A stretch of 11,482 nt of DNA from GWA1-54-10 sp964349675 (GTDB lineage Bacteria > Patescibacteriota > Minisyncoccia > Phycocordibacterales > SBAW01), in NCBI GenBank assembly GCA_964349675.1, contig CAYGHD010000019.1, positions 1 through 11,482 of the forward strand, in the 5' to 3' direction. Each line of letters begins with the position of its first letter. The stretch's first letter is position 1. The notes below the pieces were generated by a model. The model had not been told where the DNA came from. It saw only the letters and a program-made list of their open reading frames with translations, and made no database searches. The translations under genes and the position numbers were made by a program. Below are positions 6,214 through 11,482 of the stretch, piece after piece.

Positions 6214-6246
6214 AACCCCGCCTTACACCGGCGGGGTTATTTCTTA
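6214..6246 (+). terminator. Intrinsic terminator closing the small-gene unit
   Basis: AACCCCGCC (6214-6222) pairs perfectly with GGCGGGGTT (6230-6238) around a 7-nt loop, followed by the T-rich ATTTCTT. It lies between convergent units and may also stop minus-strand transcription past the HIT gene, where the stem is followed by TTTGCTG. Confidence 0.8.
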
Positions 6247-6255
6247 TCCCCTTTC

Positions 6256-6286
6256 CCGGAGATCGCATCTCCGGAGTTGTGGATAA
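6256..6286. repeat. Composite element A: 15-bp core, 7-bp gap, perfect DnaA box
   Basis: CCGGAGATCGCATCT (6256-6270) is followed after 7 bp by TGTGGATAA (6278-6286), the exact complement of the consensus DnaA box TTATCCACA. The first 19 bp (6256-6274) also form a near-perfect palindrome with an 8-bp arm and a CGC centre. The same 15-bp core, 7-bp gap and box arrangement occurs inverted at 6674-6712, on the other side of the HIT gene. Confidence 0.75.
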
Positions 6287-6294
6287 CCTAAAAA

Positions 6295-6648
6295 CTACAG
6301 CTCTTTTATGATGATTAAGTGGAGATGAAAATGCTCTGGCACGGACTTAGTTTTATGTGTCGCTTCTATAATAAATTGATACTCATCGTTTAAATAGGTT
6401 GGTTTCAGATCAAAAAGCTCTTTTTTTTCTTCGGCAGTCAACTCACCTTCTGCAACATGCCGCAGCGGCACCAGCATATGATGTTTTTCTGCCACCTTGT
6501 CATATGGGAAGTCATTTACAATAACCTTCCAATGAGTAAACAGCCGGAGTGGCTCGTTGCGGCACAGTGGGCAGCCCTGAGTTAACCCACCTCCATTTCG
6601 CCACTGAGCATACGCGGCCTCGGTCTCTTTTGTACGCAAACTCACCAT
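6295..6648 (-). CDS. HIT family protein (histidine triad hydrolase-like)
   Basis: The 117-residue protein carries the histidine triad HFHLHL (H106, H108, H110) near its C-terminus; H108 would be the nucleophile that takes nucleotidyl phosphate in HIT hydrolases. Upstream are the family's nucleotide-binding segments: NDFPYD and KHHMLVPLRHV (residues 45-64). A CPLC pair (26-29) near the N-terminus may bind a metal, as in some HIT proteins. The length fits the family (about 110-140). ATG 6648 is chosen over a longer in-frame frame upstream because the extra 35 residues would run across the DnaA-box cluster and show no family features. A TATACT at 6661-6656 lies 7 nt before ATG, suggesting a leaderless message. 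The gene lies downstream of gyrA, enclosed by two inverted composite repeats. Confidence 0.87.
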   Translation of the reverse strand: MVSLRTKETEAAYAQWRNGGGLTQGCPLCRNEPLRLFTHWKVIVNDFPYDKVAEKHHMLVPLRHVAEGELTAEEKKELFDLKPTYLNDEYQFIIEATHKTKSVPEHFHLHLIIIKEL

Positions 6649-6655
6649 GCTCGGC

Positions 6656-6661
6656 AGTATA
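6656..6661 (-). promoter_or_regulatory. Candidate -10 box of the HIT gene
   Basis: TATACT on the minus strand ends 7 nt before the ATG, which would put the transcription start at or next to the start codon. No good -35 hexamer is seen at the expected distance; instead the DnaA-box-type sites at 6674-6690 occupy that space, so an activator or DnaA itself could act here. This is inference from position. Confidence 0.4.
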
Positions 6662-6673
6662 CACCCGCTCAAG

Positions 6674-6724
6674 TTATCCACATATCCACAGTTACAAAGA
6701 TGCGATCTCCGGAGATGTGGATTA
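6674..6724. repeat. Composite element B: DnaA-box cluster with 15-bp core (inverted copy)
   Basis: TTATCCACA (6674-6682) is a perfect DnaA box, abutting ATATCCACA (6682-6690, one mismatch). After a 7-bp gap comes AGATGCGATCTCCGG (6698-6712), the exact reverse complement of the core in element A. A perfect 12-bp palindrome ATCTCCGGAGAT (6705-6716) leads into TGTGGATTA (6716-6724), a third box with one mismatch on the other strand. The element covers the gap between gyrA and the HIT gene, including the gyrA stop codon. Confidence 0.75.
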
Positions 6725-9190
6725 GAGACAGACGAAGCTTGCAATAGCGTCACCGTCGCGGAGTTTCATGATGCGAACGCCTTGGGTAGAACGCGAGAGC
6801 GATGGGATTTCTTGCAGGTCGGTACGGATGACTTGCCCGTTACGCGAGACAACCACTACTTCTGCCATTGCGTCGTCACCCTCACTCTTGGTAACCACGC
6901 GCGCAGCAATCAAGGGGCCTGTTTTTGGTGTGACTTTAACGGTTTTAATTCCTGAGCCGCCGCGTTTTTGCGTTTTATATTCTTTACTTGGCGTTGTTTT
7001 GCCGTAGCCGTTTTTAGAGACGACCAAAATTTCTGCTGATTTGTCGCCTTTGCGGATAACATCAGCGCCAACAATCACATCGTCTTTACCGAGCTTCATG
7101 CCGCGCACGCCGCCTGCGGTGCGGCCCATGGTGCGGATGTCACTTTCTTTAAAACGGATAGCCTGGCCTGTGGCACTTGCCAAAACAATTTCATCGCCTT
7201 TTTCTACCAACAATGCGGCAATGAGCTCATCGCCCGACTGCAACTTCATCGCAATCAAACCGCTGCGGCGCACATCGTGAAATGCCGTCGCATCCACTTT
7301 TTTAGTCACCCCCTGCTTGGTCACCATGTACAGCGAACGCTCGCCTTCTTTGTCGCTCTTGCGCATTGGCAGCACGGACGAAACTTTTTCTGTATCTCCA
7401 ACCGAAAGGAAGTTCACGATTGCCTTGCCCTTGGTAGAACGCTTGCCCTCTGGGATTTCATACATTTTTATCTGGTACGCTTTGCCAATGTCGGTAAAGA
7501 ACAGCAAATCGCTATGGCTTGAGGTGGTGAGGAAGGTTGTGACAAAGTCCTCTTCCTTGGTGTTCAGGTCAATCACACCCACGCCCCCGCGCTTTTGGCG
7601 TTTATATTCTTCAGGATTGGTGCGCTTTACGTAGCCGCCGGCGGTCAGCACCAGCACCTGCTCTTCGTCGGGCACCAAGTCTTCAACATTGATGATGCCG
7701 GCAGCACCCTTCATCACCTTTGTTTGGCGGTCGTCACCAAATTTTTCACCCGCAGCAATAATCTCTGCTTTGACCACACCAAGCATTTTTTTATCGCTCG
7801 CCAAAAGCGCAGTCCACTCGGCGATTTCTGCCTGGACCTCTGCCAACTCATCTTCAACTTTTTTGCGCTCCAGGTTTGCGAGGCGCGACAAACGCATCTC
7901 CAAAATAGCTGCCGCCTGAAGGTCAGAGAATTTAAACTTTTTTATCAAATTGACCGCAGCATCTGCAACGTCTTTAGACGCGCGGATAGTCTTGATGACC
8001 TCGTCGATATGGTCGAGTGCTTTGGTAAGACCGAGCAATATATGCTCGCGCTCTTGCGCTTTGCGGAGGTCAAACTCGGTACGGCGACGCACCACCTCAC
8101 GACGGTGTTTGATAAACTCCTGCAAAATGCCTTTAAGCGACAACGTTTGCGGCACACCATCTACCAACACCACCATATTGAAGTGGAACGTATCTTCAAT
8201 AGCGGTGTGCTTGTACAAATAGTTGAGCACTTTTTGCGGATGGGCGCCGCCCTTCAGCTCTATTACCACACGGATGTCTTTGCTCGACTCGTCGCGCAAA
8301 CCGCGAATGCCCTCTATTTTTTTGTCGCGCACCAAGTCTGCGATACGCACAATCAAGTCTGCTTTGTTGACGCGGTACGGAATAGAGGTGATAACGATTT
8401 GGAAGTTTCCTTTTTTGTCCTCAACAATTTCTGCATTGCCACGCACCACCACGCCGCCTTTGCCGGTTGAGTATGCATGGAGCAAATCTTTTTTATTAAA
8501 CGCAACCGCTCCTGTTGGAAAATCCGGCCCGGTAACAAACTGCATCAAATCTTCAACCGTCGCCTCTGGGTGGTCAACCAGGTGCGTGAGCGCCGCGGTA
8601 AGCTCGGCCAAGTTGTGCGGCGGGATAGAGGTCGCCATACCAACGGCGATACCAAGTGTCCCGTTGAGCAAAATATTTGGGATGGCCGCAGGCAGCACTT
8701 CGGGCTCCTTGAGCGTACCATCGTAGTTGGAGCGCCACTCCACAGTCTCTTTTTCCAAATCACCGAGCAATTGCTGCGCGATGGTGCTCATTTTTGCCTC
8801 GGTGTAGCGCATTGCTGCGGCAGAGTCGCCATCGATTGAGCCAAAGTTACCTTGGCCGATAATCAACGGGTAGCGCATTGAAAACTCCTGCGCCATTTTG
8901 ACCATCGCGTCATACACCGACGCATCGCCGTGCGGATGGTATTTTCCCAGCACATCTCCCACCACTGCTGCCGACTTGCGAAAGCGTGCGCCCGGGGTGA
9001 GCCCCATGCGATGCATGGCATACAAAATGCGCCGATGCACCGGCTTTAACCCATCACGCACATCAGGTAGTGCGCGGCTGGTGATAACCGACATCGCGTA
9101 GTCCAAATACGACTCGCGCATTTCGCTTGTGATGTTTCGGCCAACAATGCCGCTGCCCCCGTTTGTCTGAGAATCTTTGTTTTCTGCCAT
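6722..9190 (-). CDS. gyrA: DNA gyrase subunit A
   Basis: The 822-residue protein is a full-length GyrA, the breakage-reunion subunit that pairs with GyrB to introduce negative supercoils. The N-terminal domain has RALPDVRDGLKPVHRR (39-54), the quinolone-determining region HPHGDASVYD (85-94), and catalytic Tyr129 in AAMRYTEAK. The C-terminal beta-pinwheel begins with the GyrA box QKRGGVG (532-538), a variant of QRRGGKG, and a second QKRGGSG (741-747) lies in a later blade. The presence of a true GyrA box favours gyrase over ParC. Ala90 replaces the Ser usual at the main quinolone-contact position. It starts 10 nt after the stop of a small membrane protein gene, with no Shine-Dalgarno, and is part of the MBL - small protein - gyrA run. 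Confidence 0.97.
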   Translation of the reverse strand: MAENKDSQTNGGSGIVGRNITSEMRESYLDYAMSVITSRALPDVRDGLKPVHRRILYAMHRMGLTPGARFRKSAAVVGDVLGKYHPHGDASVYDAMVKMAQEFSMRYPLIIGQGNFGSIDGDSAAAMRYTEAKMSTIAQQLLGDLEKETVEWRSNYDGTLKEPEVLPAAIPNILLNGTLGIAVGMATSIPPHNLAELTAALTHLVDHPEATVEDLMQFVTGPDFPTGAVAFNKKDLLHAYSTGKGGVVVRGNAEIVEDKKGNFQIVITSIPYRVNKADLIVRIADLVRDKKIEGIRGLRDESSKDIRVVIELKGGAHPQKVLNYLYKHTAIEDTFHFNMVVLVDGVPQTLSLKGILQEFIKHRREVVRRRTEFDLRKAQEREHILLGLTKALDHIDEVIKTIRASKDVADAAVNLIKKFKFSDLQAAAILEMRLSRLANLERKKVEDELAEVQAEIAEWTALLASDKKMLGVVKAEIIAAGEKFGDDRQTKVMKGAAGIINVEDLVPDEEQVLVLTAGGYVKRTNPEEYKRQKRGGVGVIDLNTKEEDFVTTFLTTSSHSDLLFFTDIGKAYQIKMYEIPEGKRSTKGKAIVNFLSVGDTEKVSSVLPMRKSDKEGERSLYMVTKQGVTKKVDATAFHDVRRSGLIAMKLQSGDELIAALLVEKGDEIVLASATGQAIRFKESDIRTMGRTAGGVRGMKLGKDDVIVGADVIRKGDKSAEILVVSKNGYGKTTPSKEYKTQKRGGSGIKTVKVTPKTGPLIAARVVTKSEGDDAMAEVVVVSRNGQVIRTDLQEIPSLSRSTQGVRIMKLRDGDAIASFVCL

Positions 9191-9200
9191 AGGTTACGCG

Positions 9201-9437
9201 TTACTGAGCATAGTAGCTGGTTGTGGTTGCAACCTCAAGGGTGTTGCTGGTCATACCTGCGGCCGCCGCACCTGCCAACTGTGATACATCGCCCTCGGGC
9301 GAGCGGCCTAGACGCACCCCCAACGTGGTGATCCAAAATACAAACACTACAGCGGTAAAGGCACCGGCAATTTTGACCGCGTGCTGGCGGCGCTCGTGTG
9401 TTGGTTTTGTTTTTATATGACGAAAGTAGTTTTTCAT
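9201..9437 (-). CDS. Small one-helix membrane protein upstream of gyrA
   Basis: The 78-residue protein is not recognised. It has a strongly basic N-terminus (residues 1-22, Lys/Arg/His-rich), one transmembrane helix (about 23-42), then an Ala/Thr/Ser-rich tail. The positive-inside rule puts the N-terminus in the cytoplasm and the tail outside. It lies 12 nt after the MBL gene and 10 nt before gyrA, so it is co-transcribed with both. A weak AGG about 7 nt before ATG is the only ribosome-site-like sequence. Small proteins like this often accompany core genes in CPR genomes; the link to gyrase is positional only. Confidence 0.7.
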   Translation of the reverse strand: MKNYFRHIKTKPTHERRQHAVKIAGAFTAVVFVFWITTLGVRLGRSPEGDVSQLAGAAAAGMTSNTLEVATTTSYYAQ

Positions 9438-9449
9438 ATCAGCCTAGCC

Positions 9450-10064
9450 CTAGTTGCTGAGGACAATAATCTCCCCTTGTTTGCCATCTAAATCTTTTTT
9501 CTTCACGGTAAGTTTGTCGACTGCCGACAAACCTTCCACCCCTGCCTCCTTCAAAAACGCTTTAAGCGACTGTTCGGTGTAGTACATAGGGACCACTGCT
9601 TTTGGCTCAAGCTGTACGGCAAGTTTGTACGCCTCAGAATAGTCTACCGTATCGCCCAAACCACCAATGGGCAGAAAAAGGATATCAATATCATCGAGTG
9701 CTTGTTTTGCAGCAGCAGGGACTACTGCTGCACCAAGCGACCCTAAAAAGCAGAGGTTCATCCCGTCGAGCGAGACACTATATATAGTATTAATCCCACC
9801 GCCGATGCCAGTTGAGCTAAACCCGCGCACCGCAACACCACGTACCTCATACTCGCCAGGACCAGAGATAACAAACGGCTCGCGGTCGCCGAAAGAAGCT
9901 CCCTCTATACCGTTAAAGTCGGGATGCTGCTGGGAGACCAACACAATATCGGAGCCAAATTTTGCTGTTTTGAGCTTTGAGTCTTTGGAGGGTGGATTAT
10001 AGGCAATGGTCAAGTCGCCTTGAGTCACCTTAAAACAAGCCCCGCCGAGGTAGCTGATAACCAT
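9450..10064 (-). CDS. Metallo-beta-lactamase-fold protein lacking metal ligands
   Basis: The 204-residue protein aligns by pattern to the UlaG-like Zn-hydrolase branch of the MBL fold (Lactamase_B_3 type): MVISYLGGACFKV strand, SDIVLVS, FVISGPGEYEVRGV, CFLGSLG, ILFLPIGG and AVVPMYY. The fold landmarks are present, but the ligands are not. THxHxDH is replaced by SQQHPDF (44-50), so only His47 and Asp49 remain. The HLGD histidine and aspartate become FLGS (106-109), and the late PMHY histidine becomes PMYY (Tyr161). It is therefore probably a pseudoenzyme with a structural, binding or regulatory job. It heads the gyrA run. An extended -10 (TGG-TAAAAT) ends 6 nt before ATG. Family is confident; loss of catalysis is inferred. 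Confidence 0.85.
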   Translation of the reverse strand: MVISYLGGACFKVTQGDLTIAYNPPSKDSKLKTAKFGSDIVLVSQQHPDFNGIEGASFGDREPFVISGPGEYEVRGVAVRGFSSTGIGGGINTIYSVSLDGMNLCFLGSLGAAVVPAAAKQALDDIDILFLPIGGLGDTVDYSEAYKLAVQLEPKAVVPMYYTEQSLKAFLKEAGVEGLSAVDKLTVKKKDLDGKQGEIIVLSN

Positions 10065-10070
10065 AGCCCC

Positions 10071-10093
10071 ATTTTACCACACTGGCGGTAAAA
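10071..10093 (-). promoter_or_regulatory. Extended -10 promoter with overlapping inverted repeat, MBL-gyrA operon
   Basis: On the minus strand TGG-TAAAAT (10079-10071) forms an extended -10 element 6 nt before the MBL start codon; no good -35 is seen. TTTTACC (10072-10078) and GGTAAAA (10087-10093) are a perfect 7-bp inverted repeat with an 8-bp spacer overlapping the -10, the layout of a dimeric repressor site. The regulator is unknown. Confidence 0.4.
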
Positions 10094-10111
10094 AAGCTGC
10101 TCTTTCGAGCA
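10090..10111 (-). terminator. Weak minus-strand stem-loop with T6
   Basis: On the minus strand TGCTC-GAAA-GAGCA forms a 5-bp stem with a GNRA loop, then GC and six T residues (10095-10090). It would stop antisense transcription entering the MBL operon from the right. No minus-strand gene is seen upstream of it, so its use is doubtful. Confidence 0.3.
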
Positions 10112-10137
10112 CAACTGCCTATCCCCAGCCCATTGAC

Positions 10138-10166
10138 TTGACAAGAAAAAGGTGTGAGTGTATATT
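10138..10166 (+). promoter_or_regulatory. Strong sigma-70-type promoter of the orphan gene at 10231
   Basis: TTGACA (10138-10143) is a perfect -35; TATATT (10161-10166) matches five of six -10 positions; the spacer is the ideal 17 bp. Transcription should start near 10173, about 58 nt before the start codon. Confidence 0.85.
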
Positions 10167-10172
10167 CCGCTT

Positions 10173-10204
10173 ATCACTCACCAACACTGTTGGCCGAGAG
10201 TGGT
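10173..10204 (+). promoter_or_regulatory. 5'-terminal two-part hairpin of the orphan transcript
   Basis: The outer stem ATCACTC (10173-10179) pairs with GAGTGGT (10198-10204) with one G-U pair. The inner stem CCAAC (10181-10185) pairs with GTTGG (10189-10193) around ACT. The structure begins at the predicted first base of the transcript and ends 26 nt before the ATG. It may protect the 5' end or control translation. Confidence 0.5.
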
Positions 10205-10230
10205 ACTGAACCAAAAAAAGGATACAAACA

Positions 10231-10569
10231 ATGACACGACATCTGGCTTCGGCCACTTGTATTTGTGCTCCCATGATGACCCACCTGTCGCCGGCCACGC
10301 CGATGAAGCACACGCCGATCGACACGGTCCTCCTCCCGCAGTTCAAGCCCCTGCCTCTGCGCAACGGCCCGCTGCTGTGCGAGAGCGTGGTGTTCGCTCC
10401 GCATATGATGCTGCCAACCAATGGTCAGGACCGTCTGCCGCGCAATGGCATCAAGGTTCGTGACCACCGCGCGCTGGAGTCAACCGGCAACCTCGGCACC
10501 GACTTCACCGGCATCATCGCCGGCGTCCATCTGGGCCGCGGTCACCAGGCACACGGCATTGCTGCCTGA
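10231..10569 (+). CDS. Uncharacterised orphan protein (112 aa)
   Basis: The product is not recognised. The 112-residue protein is rich in His, Pro and Met in its first half and Gly/His in its last third (GIIAGVHLGRGHQAHGIAA). There is no signal peptide, transmembrane helix or known motif. Evidence that it is real: codon third positions are strongly G/C, it fills the space between a near-consensus promoter and a terminator, and AAGGA lies about 8 nt before ATG 10231. A second start (ATG ATG at 10273-10278) is possible. It stands alone between the MBL-gyrA operon and rpsA. The alternative is that the transcript is a structured RNA and the reading frame secondary; codon bias argues against this. 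Confidence 0.65.
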   Translation: MTRHLASATCICAPMMTHLSPATPMKHTPIDTVLLPQFKPLPLRNGPLLCESVVFAPHMMLPTNGQDRLPRNGIKVRDHRALESTGNLGTDFTGIIAGVHLGRGHQAHGIAA

Positions 10570-10591
10570 CCGATCCTGCTGCTACTTCGGT

Positions 10592-10622
10592 GGACGGGGT
10601 TCTCCACAAGAGTTCCCCGTCC
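10592..10622 (+). other. 3' UTR hairpin of the orphan gene
   Basis: GGACGGGG (10592-10599) pairs perfectly with CCCCGTCC (10615-10622), with a further CTC/GAG pairing in the loop. No T tract follows, so it is more likely a 3' protective stem or an RNA element than a terminator. The true terminator starts 9 nt later. Confidence 0.6.
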
Positions 10623-10630
10623 CGCCTACC

Positions 10631-10665
10631 ACCTCTTGTCTTCGGATAAGGGGTTTCGTCTTTTT
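10631..10665 (+). terminator. UUCG-loop intrinsic terminator of the orphan gene
   Basis: A 10-bp stem (10631-10640 with 10645-10654, two G-U pairs) is capped by the very stable C(UUCG)G tetraloop and followed by TTCGTCTTTTT. It insulates rpsA, whose -35 box begins 7 nt further on. Confidence 0.85.
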
Positions 10666-10671
10666 ATACCC

Positions 10672-10699
10672 TTGCAAATAGGCAAAAACTTAGTATAGT
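10672..10699 (+). promoter_or_regulatory. Promoter of rpsA
   Basis: TTGCAA (10672-10677) and TATAGT (10694-10699) are 16 bp apart; four and five of six positions match consensus. The expected start near 10706 gives a leader of about 120 nt before the rpsA ATG. GGCTCTC (10700-10706) pairs with GGGAGCC (10712-10718) directly after the -10 box, so the hairpin would be complete only in read-through RNA. Confidence 0.7.
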
Positions 10700-10826
10700 G
10701 GCTCTCATATAGGGAGCCTTTGGCTTTTTATTATCAACAAATCACGCGCGTAGCAGTAACCTCACCTTTTTCAGAGAGGCACGACCTCAAAAAAAGTTGA
10801 GCCGCTACCGTACAAATCAATAGCTT

Positions 10827-11482
10827 ATGAAAGGAGAAATCGTAGATAAAGACGTACAAGTTGGCGTGATGGCCGCGTTTGCAGAGCAAGCACCGCTTCC
10901 GCCAAAACCGGGTGACATTATCGAGGGCACCGTTTTGTCCCTTGACCGTGCTCGCCTGTACATAGACCTGCCGCCGTTTGGCACAGGTGTTATTTTTGGC
11001 CGCGAGTACATGAACGCTCGCGAGGTGATTAAGCGCACTAACGTGGGCGACACCGTTGCTGCAAAAGTTATCGCCACCGACACCAAAGACGGCTACATCG
11101 AACTATCCCTCAAAGAGGCGCGTCAGGCGATTATCTGGGCAGAGGCTGAAGAGGCAGTCAAACAAAAGAAGCAATTTGAGCTTTTGGTTAAAGAGGCAAA
11201 CAAAGGTGGGCTTATTTTGGAATGGCAAGGTATTGTCGGCTTCCTCCCTGCATCTCAGCTTAAGGCAGAGCATTACCCACGCGTTGCCGACGGCGACAAA
11301 GATCGTATTTTGGATGAACTCCGCAAACTGGTTGGCCAAAAACTCCCAGTTTCCTTGATTTCAGCAACACCAAAAGAGGGTAAGCTTATATTCTCTGAAA
11401 AAGGCGCTGATGACAAAGAGAAGCGCGAATTGGTCGAGCAGTACCAAGTGGGTGACAGCGTCGAGGGCGAGGTTACCGGCAT
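10827..11482 (+). CDS. rpsA: 30S ribosomal protein S1 (5' part, runs off window)
   Basis: The first 218 codons are open to the window end. Two S1/OB-type RNA-binding domains are visible: residues about 27-96 (GDIIEGTVLSLD...GYIELSLKEA) and about 115-192, with the GIVGFLPASQL signature of ribosomal S1 domain 2. A third begins at about 208 (VGDSVEGEVTGI). S1 brings mRNA to the 30S subunit, which matters most for messages with no Shine-Dalgarno, as most core genes here are. ATG 10827 is fixed by an in-frame TAG two codons upstream. No ribosome site precedes it; AAGGAG occurs just inside the coding region. The roughly 120-nt leader could carry S1 autoregulation. Confidence 0.93.
   Translation, partial: MKGEIVDKDVQVGVMAAFAEQAPLPPKPGDIIEGTVLSLDRARLYIDLPPFGTGVIFGREYMNAREVIKRTNVGDTVAAKVIATDTKDGYIELSLKEARQAIIWAEAEEAVKQKKQFELLVKEANKGGLILEWQGIVGFLPASQLKAEHYPRVADGDKDRILDELRKLVGQKLPVSLISATPKEGKLIFSEKGADDKEKRELVEQYQVGDSVEGEVTG

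Noticed and set aside
6256..6724. Calling the DnaA-box region the chromosomal origin
   Set aside because: No dnaA or dnaN gene and no AT-rich unwinding region are visible in the window, so an oriC call is not supported. The boxes are reported as a finding only.
7595..8470. Open plus-strand frame of 291 codons opposite gyrA
   Set aside because: It lies wholly antisense to a confidently identified gyrA, has no ribosome site or family features, and its sequence is a shadow of gyrA codon bias.
10119..10467. Minus-strand frames of 97-100 codons opposite the orphan gene
   Set aside because: The plus strand has the promoter, hairpin and terminator in register with the 112-codon frame; the antisense frames have no such signals.

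Overview
The window reads as a chromosomal segment from an uncultured Patescibacteria/CPR bacterium, most likely Parcubacteria (Paceibacteria). This is inferred from gene content: several small pilin-like membrane proteins of the type common in those genomes, a metallo-beta-lactamase-fold protein and a tiny one-helix protein in front of gyrA, a short HIT protein, and mostly housekeeping genes with no visible Shine-Dalgarno sequence. TGA is used as a stop (genes at 5982-6182 and 10231-10569) and Trp codons in gyrA are TGG, so the standard bacterial code fits and recoded-UGA CPR lineages do not.

Layout. Positions 45-205 hold a complete tRNA-Leu(UAG) unit: promoter, tRNA, terminator. Positions 208-1819 are a plus-strand unit with a consensus promoter, an SPFH/band-7 membrane protein, a Cys-containing one-helix membrane protein, and a strong terminator. 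Positions 5270-1836 (minus strand) are a run of six closely spaced genes: SAM methyltransferase, membrane-anchored ABC-type solute-binding protein, and four small two-helix pilin-like (TrbC/VirB2-type) proteins, one with three 13-residue tandem repeats. Positions 5347-6246 (plus) hold three small unrecognised genes, the last with a CxxC zinc-ribbon pattern, closed by a terminator. Positions 10064-6295 (minus) run MBL-fold protein, one-helix protein, gyrA, HIT protein. Positions 10138-10665 (plus) are a one-gene unit with a near-consensus promoter, a 5'-terminal hairpin and a UUCG-loop terminator. From 10672 a promoter leads into the start of rpsA (ribosomal protein S1), which runs off the window.

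Two gene populations are intermixed. The housekeeping genes (minus-strand operons and rpsA) show no Shine-Dalgarno and in several cases have a -10 box 5-7 nt from the start codon (possibly leaderless). The plus-strand orphan genes (six genes in three self-contained units) have GGAG/GGAGG-type ribosome sites or a weaker AAGGA, GC-rich third positions, and their own terminators. This suggests insertion of lineage-specific or acquired units between core operons.

The most unusual DNA structure surrounds the HIT gene. A 15-bp sequence followed after exactly 7 bp by a DnaA-box-type 9-mer occurs once on each side, in inverted orientation, with perfect TTATCCACA/TGTGGATAA boxes at 6278-6286 and 6674-6682. 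The most unusual protein is the MBL-fold protein at 9450-10064, which appears to have lost nearly all metal ligands.
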